Shown here: positions 25,713 through 34,881 of the stretch, piece by piece | Position numbering within the stretch: position 1 is the first letter of the stretch | How the letters are laid out: each line of letters opens with the position of its first letter | Assembly (NCBI GenBank): GCA_031292145.1 | Contig: JARLHR010000204.1 | Span: forward strand, 1-64,000 | Source of the DNA: Clostridium sp. | Lineage (GTDB): Bacteria > Bacillota > Clostridia > Clostridiales > Clostridiaceae | DNA: 64,000 bases | Reading direction: 5' to 3' | Position numbers and translations under genes: made by a program | The notes under the pieces: generated by a model | What the model saw: the letters and a program-made list of their open reading frames with translations, nothing else | Database searches by the model: none | What the model was told of the DNA's origin: nothing

Positions 25713-25878
25713 GGACATATAAAAAATAACAAGTCAGTATGCTAGCTTATTTCCTGCTATACGACGTCAGTATGTTCACCAATAACAAACACAAACATCT
25801 ATTATTGAAACACACTTTTTCGTCTAACACTAAATATACATAGCAACTTTGACTTGTTATTTTCTTTCATATGCCTAA
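25713..25878. repeat. Family 2 MITE-like element (diverged copy)
   Basis: Left end GGACATATAAAAAATAACAA and right end TTGTTATTTTCTTTCATATG with inner AAGTCA / TGACTT. The middle has unrelated sequence. It abuts the previous copy with a 10-bp gap. The rest of the 25279-25882 gap is AT-rich with no gene. Confidence 0.65.
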
Positions 25879-25882
25879 TCTC

Positions 25883-27640
25883 TTAAATTCTTACTAATAT
25901 CTCATTTATTTCTTCACTTACGTTAATTCTTTCATCATATACCCATTTTGAATCAAATTTTAAGTTAAATATTTTAGAAAAAGAATAATACATATTTATC
26001 TTTTGATAATATATTTCTAAATCATCTAAGCCGCCTTTAAAACATTGTGGCTTTAATAATTCATCTTGCTTATTTACAAATAACTCATCTACATAATTTA
26101 AAAATGTATCCATTAATTCATCACTTTTTACATCAAATGGAACTTTTAACAAATCCCACTGAACCTCTTCAATAAGTGTATATTTTTTTAGCCTATCCAA
26201 AATATAAAGATACTCACTAACATCCATTTTAGTATAATAATCTAATTTTTCTTCCCTGGTACTCCAAAGAGCAAGCTTTTCACTTAAAGGTAAACTTCTA
26301 ATCTTAAGAATTGCTTCTGATGGCCCAATAACGGCTTGTTGAATCCTCTGGTCTTCTACTTCTAGTTTATCTTTAATTATACTAGAATTACCACCAACAC
26401 TAGCAATGTATCCTACATCATAAATTCCGATCCTTCCAGCACGCCCACCAACTTGCTTTATTTCTTGTGAAGTTAATTCCCTTACTTCCTCACCATCAAA
26501 CTTTCTTATGCTCATAAATATTATTCTTCTAATAGGTAAATTTACTCCCATGCCTATTGCATCAGTAGTCACAAGGATCTTGTTTTCTTTATTAACAAAC
26601 TGTTCATATTGCATTTTTCTTACTTCTGGAGGTAAGTCACCATATATGACGCTTGCTTTAATATTTCTGCTTGAATACTCTTCAGCTATCTCTAGTACTC
26701 TCTTTTTAGAAAAAACCACAATTGCATCGCCTTCTTGAACATTATCATAGCTGAAATTTTTATCTTCAACTTCCAATGGTATTGCTCTTTTATATTCCTT
26801 TATTTCATATTCATCTTTGCAGTCCTTTAGTATTGTTTCCAATACAAATTTTGCATTAGCTGCTCCGCATATGTGTATTTCATCACATTGAAGTCCAAGT
26901 ACCGCTTTACTCCATGCCATTCCCCGGAAAGGATCACTAATCATTTGAATTTCATCAATTACAGCAATATCATAATGTTCCTTCAAGTTCACTTTTTCAA
27001 TGGTACACGAAGTATGCGTTGCACCTTCCGTCATTATTTCTTCTTCTCCAGTTAAAAGATCACAGATAACTCCCTCTTTGTTTAATTTCTCAAAATTTTC
27101 TAAAGCTAAAATTCTAAGTGGAGATAAATACACACCTTTTTGGGCAGTTTTTAAACGTTCTAATGCATTATAAGTTTTACCAGTATTAGTATCACCTAAA
27201 TGAATGTAGAATTTTCTCCTCATGCTCCTAGCTTTAAGATATTCATCTTTTGGGTTCTTTGGAAAGTTTTCTTCAAATTCTTTTGCAACTAGCTTTGGTA
27301 TGTGTAATTTTGTAAGTATTGTCATTAACCCTTGATTTAAATAACTATTATAATTTCCACGAACTACTTCATAAAAATCAAAATCCGTATTATTTTTTTT
27401 ATTATAATAATCAAGCATTTTCTTAGAGACATCTTCCAATAATTCTTCATATCTCTCATATACTTCTTCGTAGCCCTTTAAGCTTTGATCTTCTAATTCT
27501 TTAAGTTTTTTAATTTTCTTTCTTATTGCACTCTCATGTTCTATAAGGGCTCCTGGCTTTGAATGTTCCACTATTTCTGATATTTGATTTATTTGACTTT
27601 TGTATTTTTTAAATTCTCTTAGTGCTGCATTATTCTTCAT
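25883..27640 (-). CDS. Suv3-like DEAH-box RNA helicase
   Basis: 585 residues. An N-terminal helical region (about 1-140, several coiled stretches) is followed by a helicase core like mitochondrial SUV3: Walker A GDTNTGKT, SPLRILALE, Walker B DEIQM in place of DEAD, motif IV/V region KILVTTDAIGMGVNLPI and motif VI QVGGRAGRIG. Suv3 unwinds RNA ahead of exonucleolytic decay. Bacterial copies are found in Clostridia; the partner nuclease is unknown. Confidence 0.85.
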   Translation of the reverse strand: MKNNAALREFKKYKSQINQISEIVEHSKPGALIEHESAIRKKIKKLKELEDQSLKGYEEVYERYEELLEDVSKKMLDYYNKKNNTDFDFYEVVRGNYNSYLNQGLMTILTKLHIPKLVAKEFEENFPKNPKDEYLKARSMRRKFYIHLGDTNTGKTYNALERLKTAQKGVYLSPLRILALENFEKLNKEGVICDLLTGEEEIMTEGATHTSCTIEKVNLKEHYDIAVIDEIQMISDPFRGMAWSKAVLGLQCDEIHICGAANAKFVLETILKDCKDEYEIKEYKRAIPLEVEDKNFSYDNVQEGDAIVVFSKKRVLEIAEEYSSRNIKASVIYGDLPPEVRKMQYEQFVNKENKILVTTDAIGMGVNLPIRRIIFMSIRKFDGEEVRELTSQEIKQVGGRAGRIGIYDVGYIASVGGNSSIIKDKLEVEDQRIQQAVIGPSEAILKIRSLPLSEKLALWSTREEKLDYYTKMDVSEYLYILDRLKKYTLIEEVQWDLLKVPFDVKSDELMDTFLNYVDELFVNKQDELLKPQCFKGGLDDLEIYYQKINMYYSFSKIFNLKFDSKWVYDERINVSEEINEILVRI

Positions 27641-27963
27641 TTATCCCACTCCATTCTTTGGTCAGTTAACAGTTATGACTTAACAATTAACAGTTAGTTA
27701 CGAAACCCGTTCAGGATTTCCAAGAAATTAAAAGGTATAAGGCGATACTCTAAAAGTGAGAATCAAAATGTAATTAAATCTATCTATTATTTTATATAAT
27801 TACATGAAAATTATACCATACTCTTATGCTGCTAAATAAAAAATACAAAAATTAATTATGTAATATTCGAAAATTCAACTTCATATACTTAGACATATAG
27901 AAATTAAGATTAACCAATTTTGTCACTAAATAAATAGAAAACATGTATAAGGCGGTGTACTTT
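27641..27963. other. Intergenic region without recognised feature
   Basis: AT-rich divergent spacer between the helicase gene and the small plus-strand gene. A short repeated AACAGTTA motif occurs at about 27667 and 27686. I see no gene or stable hairpin. Confidence 0.4.
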
Positions 27964-28221
27964 ATGGAAATAATGTATGTAAAATATGTTAATGGACAAA
28001 GACATTCTATTATAAAGGAAGGCGAAAACATTATAATGAATAATTCAAAAATAATACCCTTTGATTCTATAAATAAAGTAAAAGAAAACAGAAATACCCC
28101 TTATTCCAATAATATACAACAAAAAAATGATTCAAAGTCTAGTGATAAGATTAATGAAGAAATTACTAATTTTTTCTTTAATGCTATACACAAAAATTAC
28201 TTATCAAATAGAAAAAAATAG
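27964..28221 (+). CDS. Small uncharacterised protein
   Basis: 85 residues, polar and Asn/Lys-rich, no signal peptide; ends in a basic tail NYLSNRKK. The ATG at 27964 follows AAGGCGGTG at good spacing. A bidirectional terminator follows the stop codon immediately, which supports a real transcribed gene. The family is unknown. Confidence 0.5.
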   Translation: MEIMYVKYVNGQRHSIIKEGENIIMNNSKIIPFDSINKVKENRNTPYSNNIQQKNDSKSSDKINEEITNFFFNAIHKNYLSNRKK

Positions 28222-28269
28222 TCTGAGAGATTCTTAAACATTATAGTTTAGGAACCCTCAGACTTTTTC
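28214..28269. terminator. Bidirectional terminator
   Basis: AGTCTGAG and CTCAGACT close a long hairpin with inner TTAAAC / GTTTAG pairing. A run of A precedes and a run of T follows, so it can end both the small plus-strand gene and the convergent ABC permease operon. Confidence 0.85.
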
Positions 28270-28272
28270 AAT

Positions 28273-29124
28273 TTATAAGTCTCTTTTATTAAATTTTCTA
28301 ATTGCCATGAAAAGAAAAATAAAAATATATACCACAATGTAAAATATCATAGTATTACTTGGTTCTACTGATCCTCCTAATGCCATTTCTAAGTTTAAAT
28401 TTAAACCTGAAGAAGTAGTAAATAACAATGAAGATGCTTTTCTATATACTGTATCCGTTGGCATAACCAAACTTGTCAAAATCCCTATGTTAGTAAGTAT
28501 TTCTTTTACATTTGAAACTTCAATCACTTTTCCTACTTGTTCTATAATCCCACCTATCATGCCACAAAAATATAATATAGTCAGAAATATTCCAGATCCT
28601 ACAGTAGACATGCATGTACTGAAGAAAATTCCCACTGATGATAAAGTTAATGGTAAAAGATATAACATAAGTAAAGATTTTATAAGAGATAAAAATGTAA
28701 AGTGAACAGTAAATCCTTTTCCCATAATTACATTTAAGCCTATAATACAGCTAAAGAATATTGTTACATATAAAAGTAACATAAGTACTATTCCTATCCA
28801 TCTCCCCAAGACCATCTCAAAGCGATGAATAGGTTTTGAAAGTACTGCTAAATAGTTTCCTTGCTCAATTTCAGAAGAAATTGAACCTACACTTGCAAAA
28901 ACAGATAAAAATGCAATTATAAATCCAGCTACATACATTCCAAGAGAAAGAAACTGGCTAGACATCACGGCTCTCATCATAACATCCACTTCTCCCAAAG
29001 ATTCATATACATAATGCAGTGCTATTCCATAAAGGGCTAAAAAGCCAATTGTCATAGCAGTACAAATATAGATAATCTTCTTCTTAAACATTTCTAAAAA
29101 AGTAAGTCTTATAATCGCATTCAT
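28273..29124 (-). CDS. ABC-2 type transporter permease
   Basis: 283 residues with six predicted membrane helices (first at about 17-37, last at 258-275). FASVGSISSEIEQGNYLAVLS is the typical loop of ABC-2 permeases of the NatB/NosY type. Its start overlaps the ATPase gene stop by 4 bases. It is the last gene of the sigma/anti-sigma/exporter operon; the exported substrate is unknown. Confidence 0.88.
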   Translation of the reverse strand: MNAIIRLTFLEMFKKKIIYICTAMTIGFLALYGIALHYVYESLGEVDVMMRAVMSSQFLSLGMYVAGFIIAFLSVFASVGSISSEIEQGNYLAVLSKPIHRFEMVLGRWIGIVLMLLLYVTIFFSCIIGLNVIMGKGFTVHFTFLSLIKSLLMLYLLPLTLSSVGIFFSTCMSTVGSGIFLTILYFCGMIGGIIEQVGKVIEVSNVKEILTNIGILTSLVMPTDTVYRKASSLLFTTSSGLNLNLEMALGGSVEPSNTMIFYIVVYIFIFLFMAIRKFNKRDL

Positions 29125-30017
29125 CGTACATCATCCTCCCCAACAACATCAATGAATAAACTTTCTAATGCATTTTCTTTTCTTTTTAATTCATATAGTC
29201 GTCCTTTATTTTGTATGATTTTTTCTGCAATGTCAGGTATGATTTCATCTTCTATGCTAATTTCAAAACCGTTAGAAGTTCTCTTTAGGTTTGGATCAAA
29301 AGCTGCTAATGCCTTAACCAATTCCTCATTAATATTATTAACAGTTATCAAAAGAGGAGAATGTAATAATTCTTTCATTGTACCTATTTTTTGTATTCTT
29401 CCTTTATCTAAAATTGCTACTCTATCAGATATCAATTCAACTTCACTTAACAAGTGTGTATTTAAAAAAATAGTTTTCCCTTGTTTCTTCAAATTCAAAA
29501 TAATATCTCTTACTTGTTTACGACCTACAGGATCTAATGCACTTGTAGGCTCATCTAAAAACAACAGTGATGGATCCGATATAATAGCACATCCCAGTCC
29601 TATTCGCTGCTGCATCCCTTTACTATATTCTTTTATTTTTTTATTTTCATGGCCTGTAAGTCCTATAATTTGAAGAACTTCAGGAATTCTCTTTTTAATT
29701 TCTAATGGTGACATTTTATAAAGCTTACCATGAAAATTCAAAAGCTCATATCCTGTAAGCCAGGAATGATATTGAAATAATTCTGGAAGATACCCTATCT
29801 TTTTTCTTGCTTCAACATCTCCTATAGGTCTTCCCAAAAGCTCTGCTTTTCCATCTGTAGGCTTTAAAAGTCCTAATAATGTTTTTATAAAAGTACTTTT
29901 TCCTGCTCCATTTTTTCCAAGGAAGCTAAACACCTCTCCCTCCTTTATAGAAAGGGAAATGTCTATAAATCCCCCTCTTCCATTAAATTGTTTAGTAAAA
30001 TGAGAAGTTTCAATCAT
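29121..30017 (-). CDS. ABC transporter ATP-binding protein (CcmA/NatA type)
   Basis: 298 residues. Walker A LGKNGAGKST, signature YSKGMQQR, Walker B LLFLDEPTSALD and switch NTHLL are intact. A C-terminal extension of about 85 residues follows, as in NatA-type exporters. It pairs with the overlapping permease gene downstream and lies 7 bases after the anti-sigma gene. Confidence 0.9.
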   Translation of the reverse strand: MIETSHFTKQFNGRGGFIDISLSIKEGEVFSFLGKNGAGKSTFIKTLLGLLKPTDGKAELLGRPIGDVEARKKIGYLPELFQYHSWLTGYELLNFHGKLYKMSPLEIKKRIPEVLQIIGLTGHENKKIKEYSKGMQQRIGLGCAIISDPSLLFLDEPTSALDPVGRKQVRDIILNLKKQGKTIFLNTHLLSEVELISDRVAILDKGRIQKIGTMKELLHSPLLITVNNINEELVKALAAFDPNLKRTSNGFEISIEDEIIPDIAEKIIQNKGRLYELKRKENALESLFIDVVGEDDVR

Positions 30018-30024
30018 AATCTGC

Positions 30025-31152
30025 TTACTCCATACTTTCCAATAATGTAGTTAATTTTTGTAAAGAATATCCATGTGCTGTGATAATGAACAAAGAATCT
30101 CCTTTTTTAAATACAACAGTAGAATCTTTATCTTCTTTATCTTTAGATTCAATTAAAATAGCTTTTTCCCCTTTAATTGTAATATCTGTTTTTGTATTTT
30201 TCTCTTCTAAATAAGGAACTGGCAAAGTTGTGGATAAATCCCCCATATTGGCTAATTGCTCTTTTACATTTTGCGGTAATAAATTTAAAGATAGAAGTAT
30301 ATCTATCATCTGTTTTTGGTTCACCCCCTCTGGAAGTGTAAGTGTAGGTGTACCAACCTGTGTAACATTAATATACTTATTTCCGTTTTCATCATTTTTA
30401 GAATTAATTCCATAGGAAATAGATTTACCACAGTGAATCACAAAATCTTTTTGATCTATTTCTTTAGGAAGCTTTACACTTTCTCCTAAATACTCTAGAA
30501 AGTCATTTACCTTTGGAACATTAAATTTTAAAGTCAAATCTGATTCTGGAGTAATAGTCATATAATTATATGCTAAAGAATCATTAACTGGAATAAGCTC
30601 TGCGTCTTCTTTATACTTTTTCACGGCTTCTTTTGAAATTTCTCCTTGTGATAAATTTATAGGTTTCTCCTCTGATTTTACATCAGCAGATATAAAATCT
30701 TTTAACTCCACATTACCTTCACCTTTTTCAATTGCCTGCTCTATTTTATTAATATTGTTTTCAGTAATAGAAATACCTGTTACATTATTTACTCTAAATA
30801 TATTTAAAAGCTCTGCTGCCTTTACTCTTATTGGTTCATAACTCATAGTTCCTACCACAATTGCTAATGCAGCTGCTGCAGCTGCTAATTTTCTTGCTTT
30901 TGAATTCATATTCCTTCTTCCCTTCTTCTTTTTATAAAATTTAAATAATTGATATTCCAAATCGACTTTTCTCATTTCAGATATTTTAAACTCTTCATTT
31001 AGTTTTTCACTCACAAATATTTCTGAGCTTTGCAATTCTTCAAATTTTCTTTTACACTTTTCACAATTTGCTATATGCTCTTTTACTTTATCTACGTTAC
31101 CCTCATACTCCCCATCGATAATTTGCTGAAAAACGCCCTCATCATAACACAT
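30025..31152 (-). CDS. Zinc-finger anti-sigma factor with DUF4367-like domain
   Basis: About 375 residues. The N-terminal anti-sigma zinc finger is seen as HIANCEKC (about 25-32), then one membrane helix (about 86-105, KLAAAAAALAIVVG) and an extracellular domain. ATG at 31152 is chosen for its AAGGTGA ribosome binding site; it overlaps the end of the sigma gene by 11 bases. The predicted role is to hold the sigma factor at the membrane until an envelope signal arrives. Confidence 0.85.
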   Translation of the reverse strand: MCYDEGVFQQIIDGEYEGNVDKVKEHIANCEKCKRKFEELQSSEIFVSEKLNEEFKISEMRKVDLEYQLFKFYKKKKGRRNMNSKARKLAAAAAALAIVVGTMSYEPIRVKAAELLNIFRVNNVTGISITENNINKIEQAIEKGEGNVELKDFISADVKSEEKPINLSQGEISKEAVKKYKEDAELIPVNDSLAYNYMTITPESDLTLKFNVPKVNDFLEYLGESVKLPKEIDQKDFVIHCGKSISYGINSKNDENGNKYINVTQVGTPTLTLPEGVNQKQMIDILLSLNLLPQNVKEQLANMGDLSTTLPVPYLEEKNTKTDITIKGEKAILIESKDKEDKDSTVVFKKGDSLFIITAHGYSLQKLTTLLESME

Positions 31153-31678
31153 ATTTTTCACCTTCTTTTTTATAGATTTCCTTAAACTTCTCTTTTCCTC
31201 TTGCAATATATTGACCTATATTATTCTTAGGGATATTTGTAATTTGGTGAATCTCATCATAAGAATATCCTGAAAACTTAAGAAGTAAACAGATTTTTTG
31301 ATTTTCATTTAAAATAGACAGAGTTTTTCTTACTCTTTTAATTTCTTCATTCCTTATAAAATCATCTTCCATAATGAATATCTCCTCTATTTCTTTATAA
31401 ACATTTTCCTCTCTTTGAATTCTTCTATTTTCACCACGTATATGATTAAGTGCTATATTAGTAGCCACTTTAGAAAACCAAGCTCCTAAAAATTCTATTT
31501 CTTGACTTTCTAAATCATAATATTTTATAAAAATTTCTTGTGCTAAGTCCTCTGCAAGCATCTGGTTTCCAAGAAGATAACTTATCTGCTTCCATACAAT
31601 AGGATAATATTTCATGTAAATTTCTTCGAATTGTTTCTTTTTATTTTTGTGTTTCGGGATCCCAAAAATAATTATCAC
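31142..31678 (-). CDS. ECF RNA polymerase sigma factor
   Basis: 178 residues or fewer. Region 2 (AEDLAQEIFIKYY, GAWFSKVATNIALNHIR) and region 4 (KICLLLKFSGYSYDEIHQIT, then NIGQYIARGK) are clear. It is the first gene of a four-gene operon with anti-sigma factor, ABC ATPase and permease. The start is odd: the GTG at 31678 lies inside the AGGAGGTGAT ribosome binding site, and at normal spacing the first codon would be ATT at 31669. Confidence 0.88.
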   Translation of the reverse strand: MIIIFGIPKHKNKKKQFEEIYMKYYPIVWKQISYLLGNQMLAEDLAQEIFIKYYDLESQEIEFLGAWFSKVATNIALNHIRGENRRIQREENVYKEIEEIFIMEDDFIRNEEIKRVRKTLSILNENQKICLLLKFSGYSYDEIHQITNIPKNNIGQYIARGKEKFKEIYKKEGEKYVL

Positions 31679-31730
31679 CTCCTACCATTTATATAACACC
31701 ACTGGAAAAATTTTTTTGACATTCTTTAAT

Positions 31731-31772
31731 AAAAAATACCGCAAATTCATTTTATTGAATAATGCGGCACAA
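31731..31772 (-). terminator. Intrinsic terminator upstream of the sigma operon
   Basis: GCCGCATTATTCA / TGAATTTGCGGT stem then ATTTTTTATT on the minus strand. It resembles the hairpin at 1911-1954. No gene ends here, so it may be an attenuator in the leader of the sigma operon or a leftover. Confidence 0.6.
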
Positions 31773-31793
31773 TTTTCATCCTTTTAATTATTG

Positions 31794-32076
31794 TAGATAT
31801 CAAAATTTGAACTTATACTTATGTGGTAGCCTACCGAAATTCCATACATTTTTGTTCCACAGGGCTATGAAATTTTCACTGGAAGGTTCTAAGCACAAGG
31901 TTGTGCCCATTTCTGCATGTTCCAAATATGAAATTTTGACAAGCAGTAAATGGTACAACCTTGAGCTAAGAACCTTCACAGTTCAATTTCAAATGCCTGT
32001 TTCACAAAAATGTATGGAATTTCTAGTATGGAAACACATTCTAATTATGAATCAAACTTATAATTTAGATATCTAT
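31794..32076 (+). repeat. Family 1 hairpin element (copy D)
   Basis: Outer TAGATATC inverted repeats, then CTACCGAAAT ... ATTTCTAGTATG with arm TCCATACATTTTTGT and its complement, constant GGGCTATGAAATTTTCACTG, arms AAGGTTGT / ACAACCTT and CCATTTCTGC / GCAGTAAATGG. An open frame across it is a by-product. Confidence 0.8.
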
Positions 32077-32124
32077 GTAGATAAACAATTTATGAATTAG
32101 ATTTATACTTTGAAATAATACCAC

Positions 32125-32441
32125 ACTAGAAATGGAGTGAGCTCTTTTGTGCAGTGTTGCATTTAGAATGGGGGTGTAGGTATTTCTTCATTAGAAGTTG
32201 TTCCATTTTTGCTTGTCACAAGCTTGTCTTGGGAACAAGCTGAAATGGGTGCAACTTCTAATGTTAAGTGAGAGTCCAAATCTTGTATTTGGTTCCTCGA
32301 ACTTACTCAGCGAACGAATGTGAGTCGAGTTTCCTTTTTTACTACATAGTCAAAAGTTCTTAATTGTGCTATCGCACTTTTTTTATATGTGCCTATTCTA
32401 TAGCAACCGAAACAACAGAGCTCACTCCATTTCGGTTAGTT
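32125..32441 (-). repeat. Family 1 hairpin element (mosaic copy E)
   Basis: ACTAGAAATGGAGTGAGCTC pairs with GAGCTCACTCCATTTC at the far end, which continues CGGTTAGTTA. Inside are paired AGAAGTTGT / CAACTTCT and GCTTGT / ACAAGC arms. It also contains a 70-bp insert (32267-32338) shared with copy F. Confidence 0.75.
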
Positions 32442-32480
32442 ACAGCATAAGTCTAGAATATTATGTTCTTTATCTATATA

Positions 32481-34487
32481 TTATTTAAGTTTAAATTTAG
32501 ATATTTGAGTATCTAATTGCTCAGCTAACACATTAAGATTAATTGAGTGCTTAGTAAGTTCCTCCATGGTGGCGTTTATTTCTTCTACTGAAGCAGTTAC
32601 TTCTTCTGAAGCTGATGCTGTTTGCTCTGATACAAATGAAATATTGCTAATTTTTGATACTGTAGCTTCCTTTTTCTTATCCATATCACTAACGGATACT
32701 TTTATCTCATTAACTTTATTAATCATAAGTTCAATAGACTTTAATATTTCACCAAATATCTGCTTAGCTTCATTTACTACTAGCTCTTGTTCAGTTACTG
32801 CATTTTCAGTTGATTTAATTGCTTTTGCTGCTATAACTGATTTTTCTTGTATACTTTCTATAATTATCTTTATTTCTCCTGTTGAAGTTTTTGACTCTTC
32901 AGCAAGCTTTCTTATTTCTTCTGCAACTACTGCAAATCCTTTTCCTGCTTCACCTGCACGTGCGGATTCTATACTTGCATTTAATGATAAAAGATTTGTT
33001 TGCTCAGTTATACTTGCTATAGTCTCGGAAATAGCATTTATTTGCTTAGTACTTTCATTCATATTATGAACTATATGGCTAACTTCTGTTGCAGCTAATT
33101 TAGTTTCATTAGATTTTTCACTTAAACTATCTATCATATATAATCCTTTTGAGCTTAAATCTTTTGTTTCGGTTGAAATTTTATTCATTTCCATAGAATT
33201 AGAACTAATTTTATCTAATTTTTTTGACAGATCTTCCATTTGAGTTACACCATTTTGGGCATTTTCTACTTGTTCTGTTGCACCTGATGAGACATCCTCA
33301 ATTGCTTTTGCTACTTCACTTATTGATGCTGTAATCTCTTCAGACATACTAGAAAGGCTTGTTGATGTTTCAATCACTGTCTCAGATGATTCTGTTACAC
33401 TTTTCATAAGCGCTAATATATTTTCCATCATCGAATTAAATGATAATGCTAAATCGTGAAATTCATCTTTAGTAGTAGCTTGAACTGTTACCGTTAAATC
33501 TCCATTTGATGCCTTAGTAAATACTTCTTTTAACATTTTAATATTACGAGATATTCCCCTGCTTAATAATATTGACATTCCAAAAGAAATCAATGCTATA
33601 ACCGTTATTATTCCAAGCGTAGTTAATAATATAGATTTTGTATCGTTGGATATTTCGCTCTCATCTAGGATAGCTACTAATTTCCAACCTGTTAATTTAT
33701 TTGTTTCATATACACCAAACTTCTTAGCTCCATTATAATCATAAGACATAAAACCTTTATCTTCAGATTTTACCTTATCCCAAATTGGCAATTTAGCTGC
33801 TCCATCAGTATTTAAAACATCTTTATCAGGATGAGCGATAATATTTCCTGATGGTTCTGAAATAAATATGTATCCTGTATTGCCAATTTTCTTTGAGCCC
33901 ACTTTTTCTGCAAGAGTTTGTAGTGAACAATCTAATCCTATAACACCTACAACTTGACCATTTCTCTCTACTGCCTTTGCAATTCCAACAACCATACTTC
34001 CTGTTCCTGCATCTTGATATGGTTCAGTTACCACAACTTGTCCTTTATGCTGTAACGCTAATTTATACCATCCTCTTTGCCTTGCATCATATCCATCGGG
34101 TAATTTAGTCTCTGGATACATGCAAAACTTCCCTGATTCTGTTCCATAATAAACATCAAGAATATCTTTATCACTTTCTTTAATATTCTTTATTAAATCC
34201 GGTACATAACCAAAATTATTTCCATCATCAGCATTTACCGCATCATAATTATTTGATGCCATAGTAGTCATCGTAATAAACTCTTTAAAGTAGTCGTTCA
34301 ATCCGCTATTTACTTCAGCAACCGTTTGCGAACTTGTAACTGTTAATTTATTATTAAGAATTAGCTTTGATTGAATATATGAACCAAATCCAAGTATATT
34401 TAATGGAATTATACAAATTGCTATCAATGAGATAATTAATTTAGCTCTTATACTATTTAATTTTAAGCCTTTATTCATTAATTTCAT
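32481..34487 (-). CDS. Methyl-accepting chemotaxis protein with Cache sensor
   Basis: 668 residues. A membrane helix at about 15-35, an extracellular double Cache domain (about 40-280, with DVYYGTESGKFCMYPE, PDGYDARQRGWYKLA and VGVIGLDCSL), a second membrane helix (about 285-308), a HAMP domain and a cytoplasmic signalling domain. The hairpin tip is EQTNLLSLNASIESARAGEAGKGFAVVAEE (given as residues around 500-530). dCache_1 domains commonly bind amino acids or small organic ligands. It is a single gene; no che genes are nearby. Confidence 0.92.
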   Translation of the reverse strand: MKLMNKGLKLNSIRAKLIISLIAICIIPLNILGFGSYIQSKLILNNKLTVTSSQTVAEVNSGLNDYFKEFITMTTMASNNYDAVNADDGNNFGYVPDLIKNIKESDKDILDVYYGTESGKFCMYPETKLPDGYDARQRGWYKLALQHKGQVVVTEPYQDAGTGSMVVGIAKAVERNGQVVGVIGLDCSLQTLAEKVGSKKIGNTGYIFISEPSGNIIAHPDKDVLNTDGAAKLPIWDKVKSEDKGFMSYDYNGAKKFGVYETNKLTGWKLVAILDESEISNDTKSILLTTLGIITVIALISFGMSILLSRGISRNIKMLKEVFTKASNGDLTVTVQATTKDEFHDLALSFNSMMENILALMKSVTESSETVIETSTSLSSMSEEITASISEVAKAIEDVSSGATEQVENAQNGVTQMEDLSKKLDKISSNSMEMNKISTETKDLSSKGLYMIDSLSEKSNETKLAATEVSHIVHNMNESTKQINAISETIASITEQTNLLSLNASIESARAGEAGKGFAVVAEEIRKLAEESKTSTGEIKIIIESIQEKSVIAAKAIKSTENAVTEQELVVNEAKQIFGEILKSIELMINKVNEIKVSVSDMDKKKEATVSKISNISFVSEQTASASEEVTASVEEINATMEELTKHSINLNVLAEQLDTQISKFKLK

Positions 34488-34828
34488 TCCCCCAAAATTT
34501 ATTTATAATTTAATACACTATAATATTTAATTGAAATTCCTAATTTAAGCTAGTCCAAAATTATTAATTATCCTTATATCCCCTCCTTAGCATACATAAG
34601 CTTTTAATATATTCTTAATAACAAATTATTGCTTAAAAAGCATACCTCCTTTATATATACTTAATTTACTAAAGCACCCTTTTATATAATAATTCTACAT
34701 ATAATGATAAAATCCTGTAATTTAACGAATATTTTATTATTGTTTCGACATAAACTAATAAATTGACTTTTATTTATGTCTAGTTTTAATTTCTCAATAT
34801 TTCACAGTTTCCGATAAAAATTAAAATA
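34488..34828. other. Intergenic region without recognised feature
   Basis: AT-rich spacer between the chemoreceptor start and the peptidase T terminator. It presumably holds the chemoreceptor promoter; I cannot pick one with confidence. No reading frame or repeat is seen. Confidence 0.4.
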
Positions 34829-34862
34829 GTTTAACCCACGATTCACAAATCATGGGTTAAAC
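34829..34862 (-). terminator. Terminator of the peptidase T gene
   Basis: GTTTAACCCACGATT / AATCATGGGTTAAAC form a 14-15 bp stem with one wobble, followed on the minus strand by a T-rich stretch. Confidence 0.75.
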
Positions 34863-34881
34863 TTAATCTAATCCTATTTTA

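Noticed and set aside
31762-32100. Open frame of 112 codons on the plus strand
   Set aside because: It lies entirely in a family 1 hairpin repeat, has no ribosome binding site, and its composition follows the inverted repeat rather than a protein.
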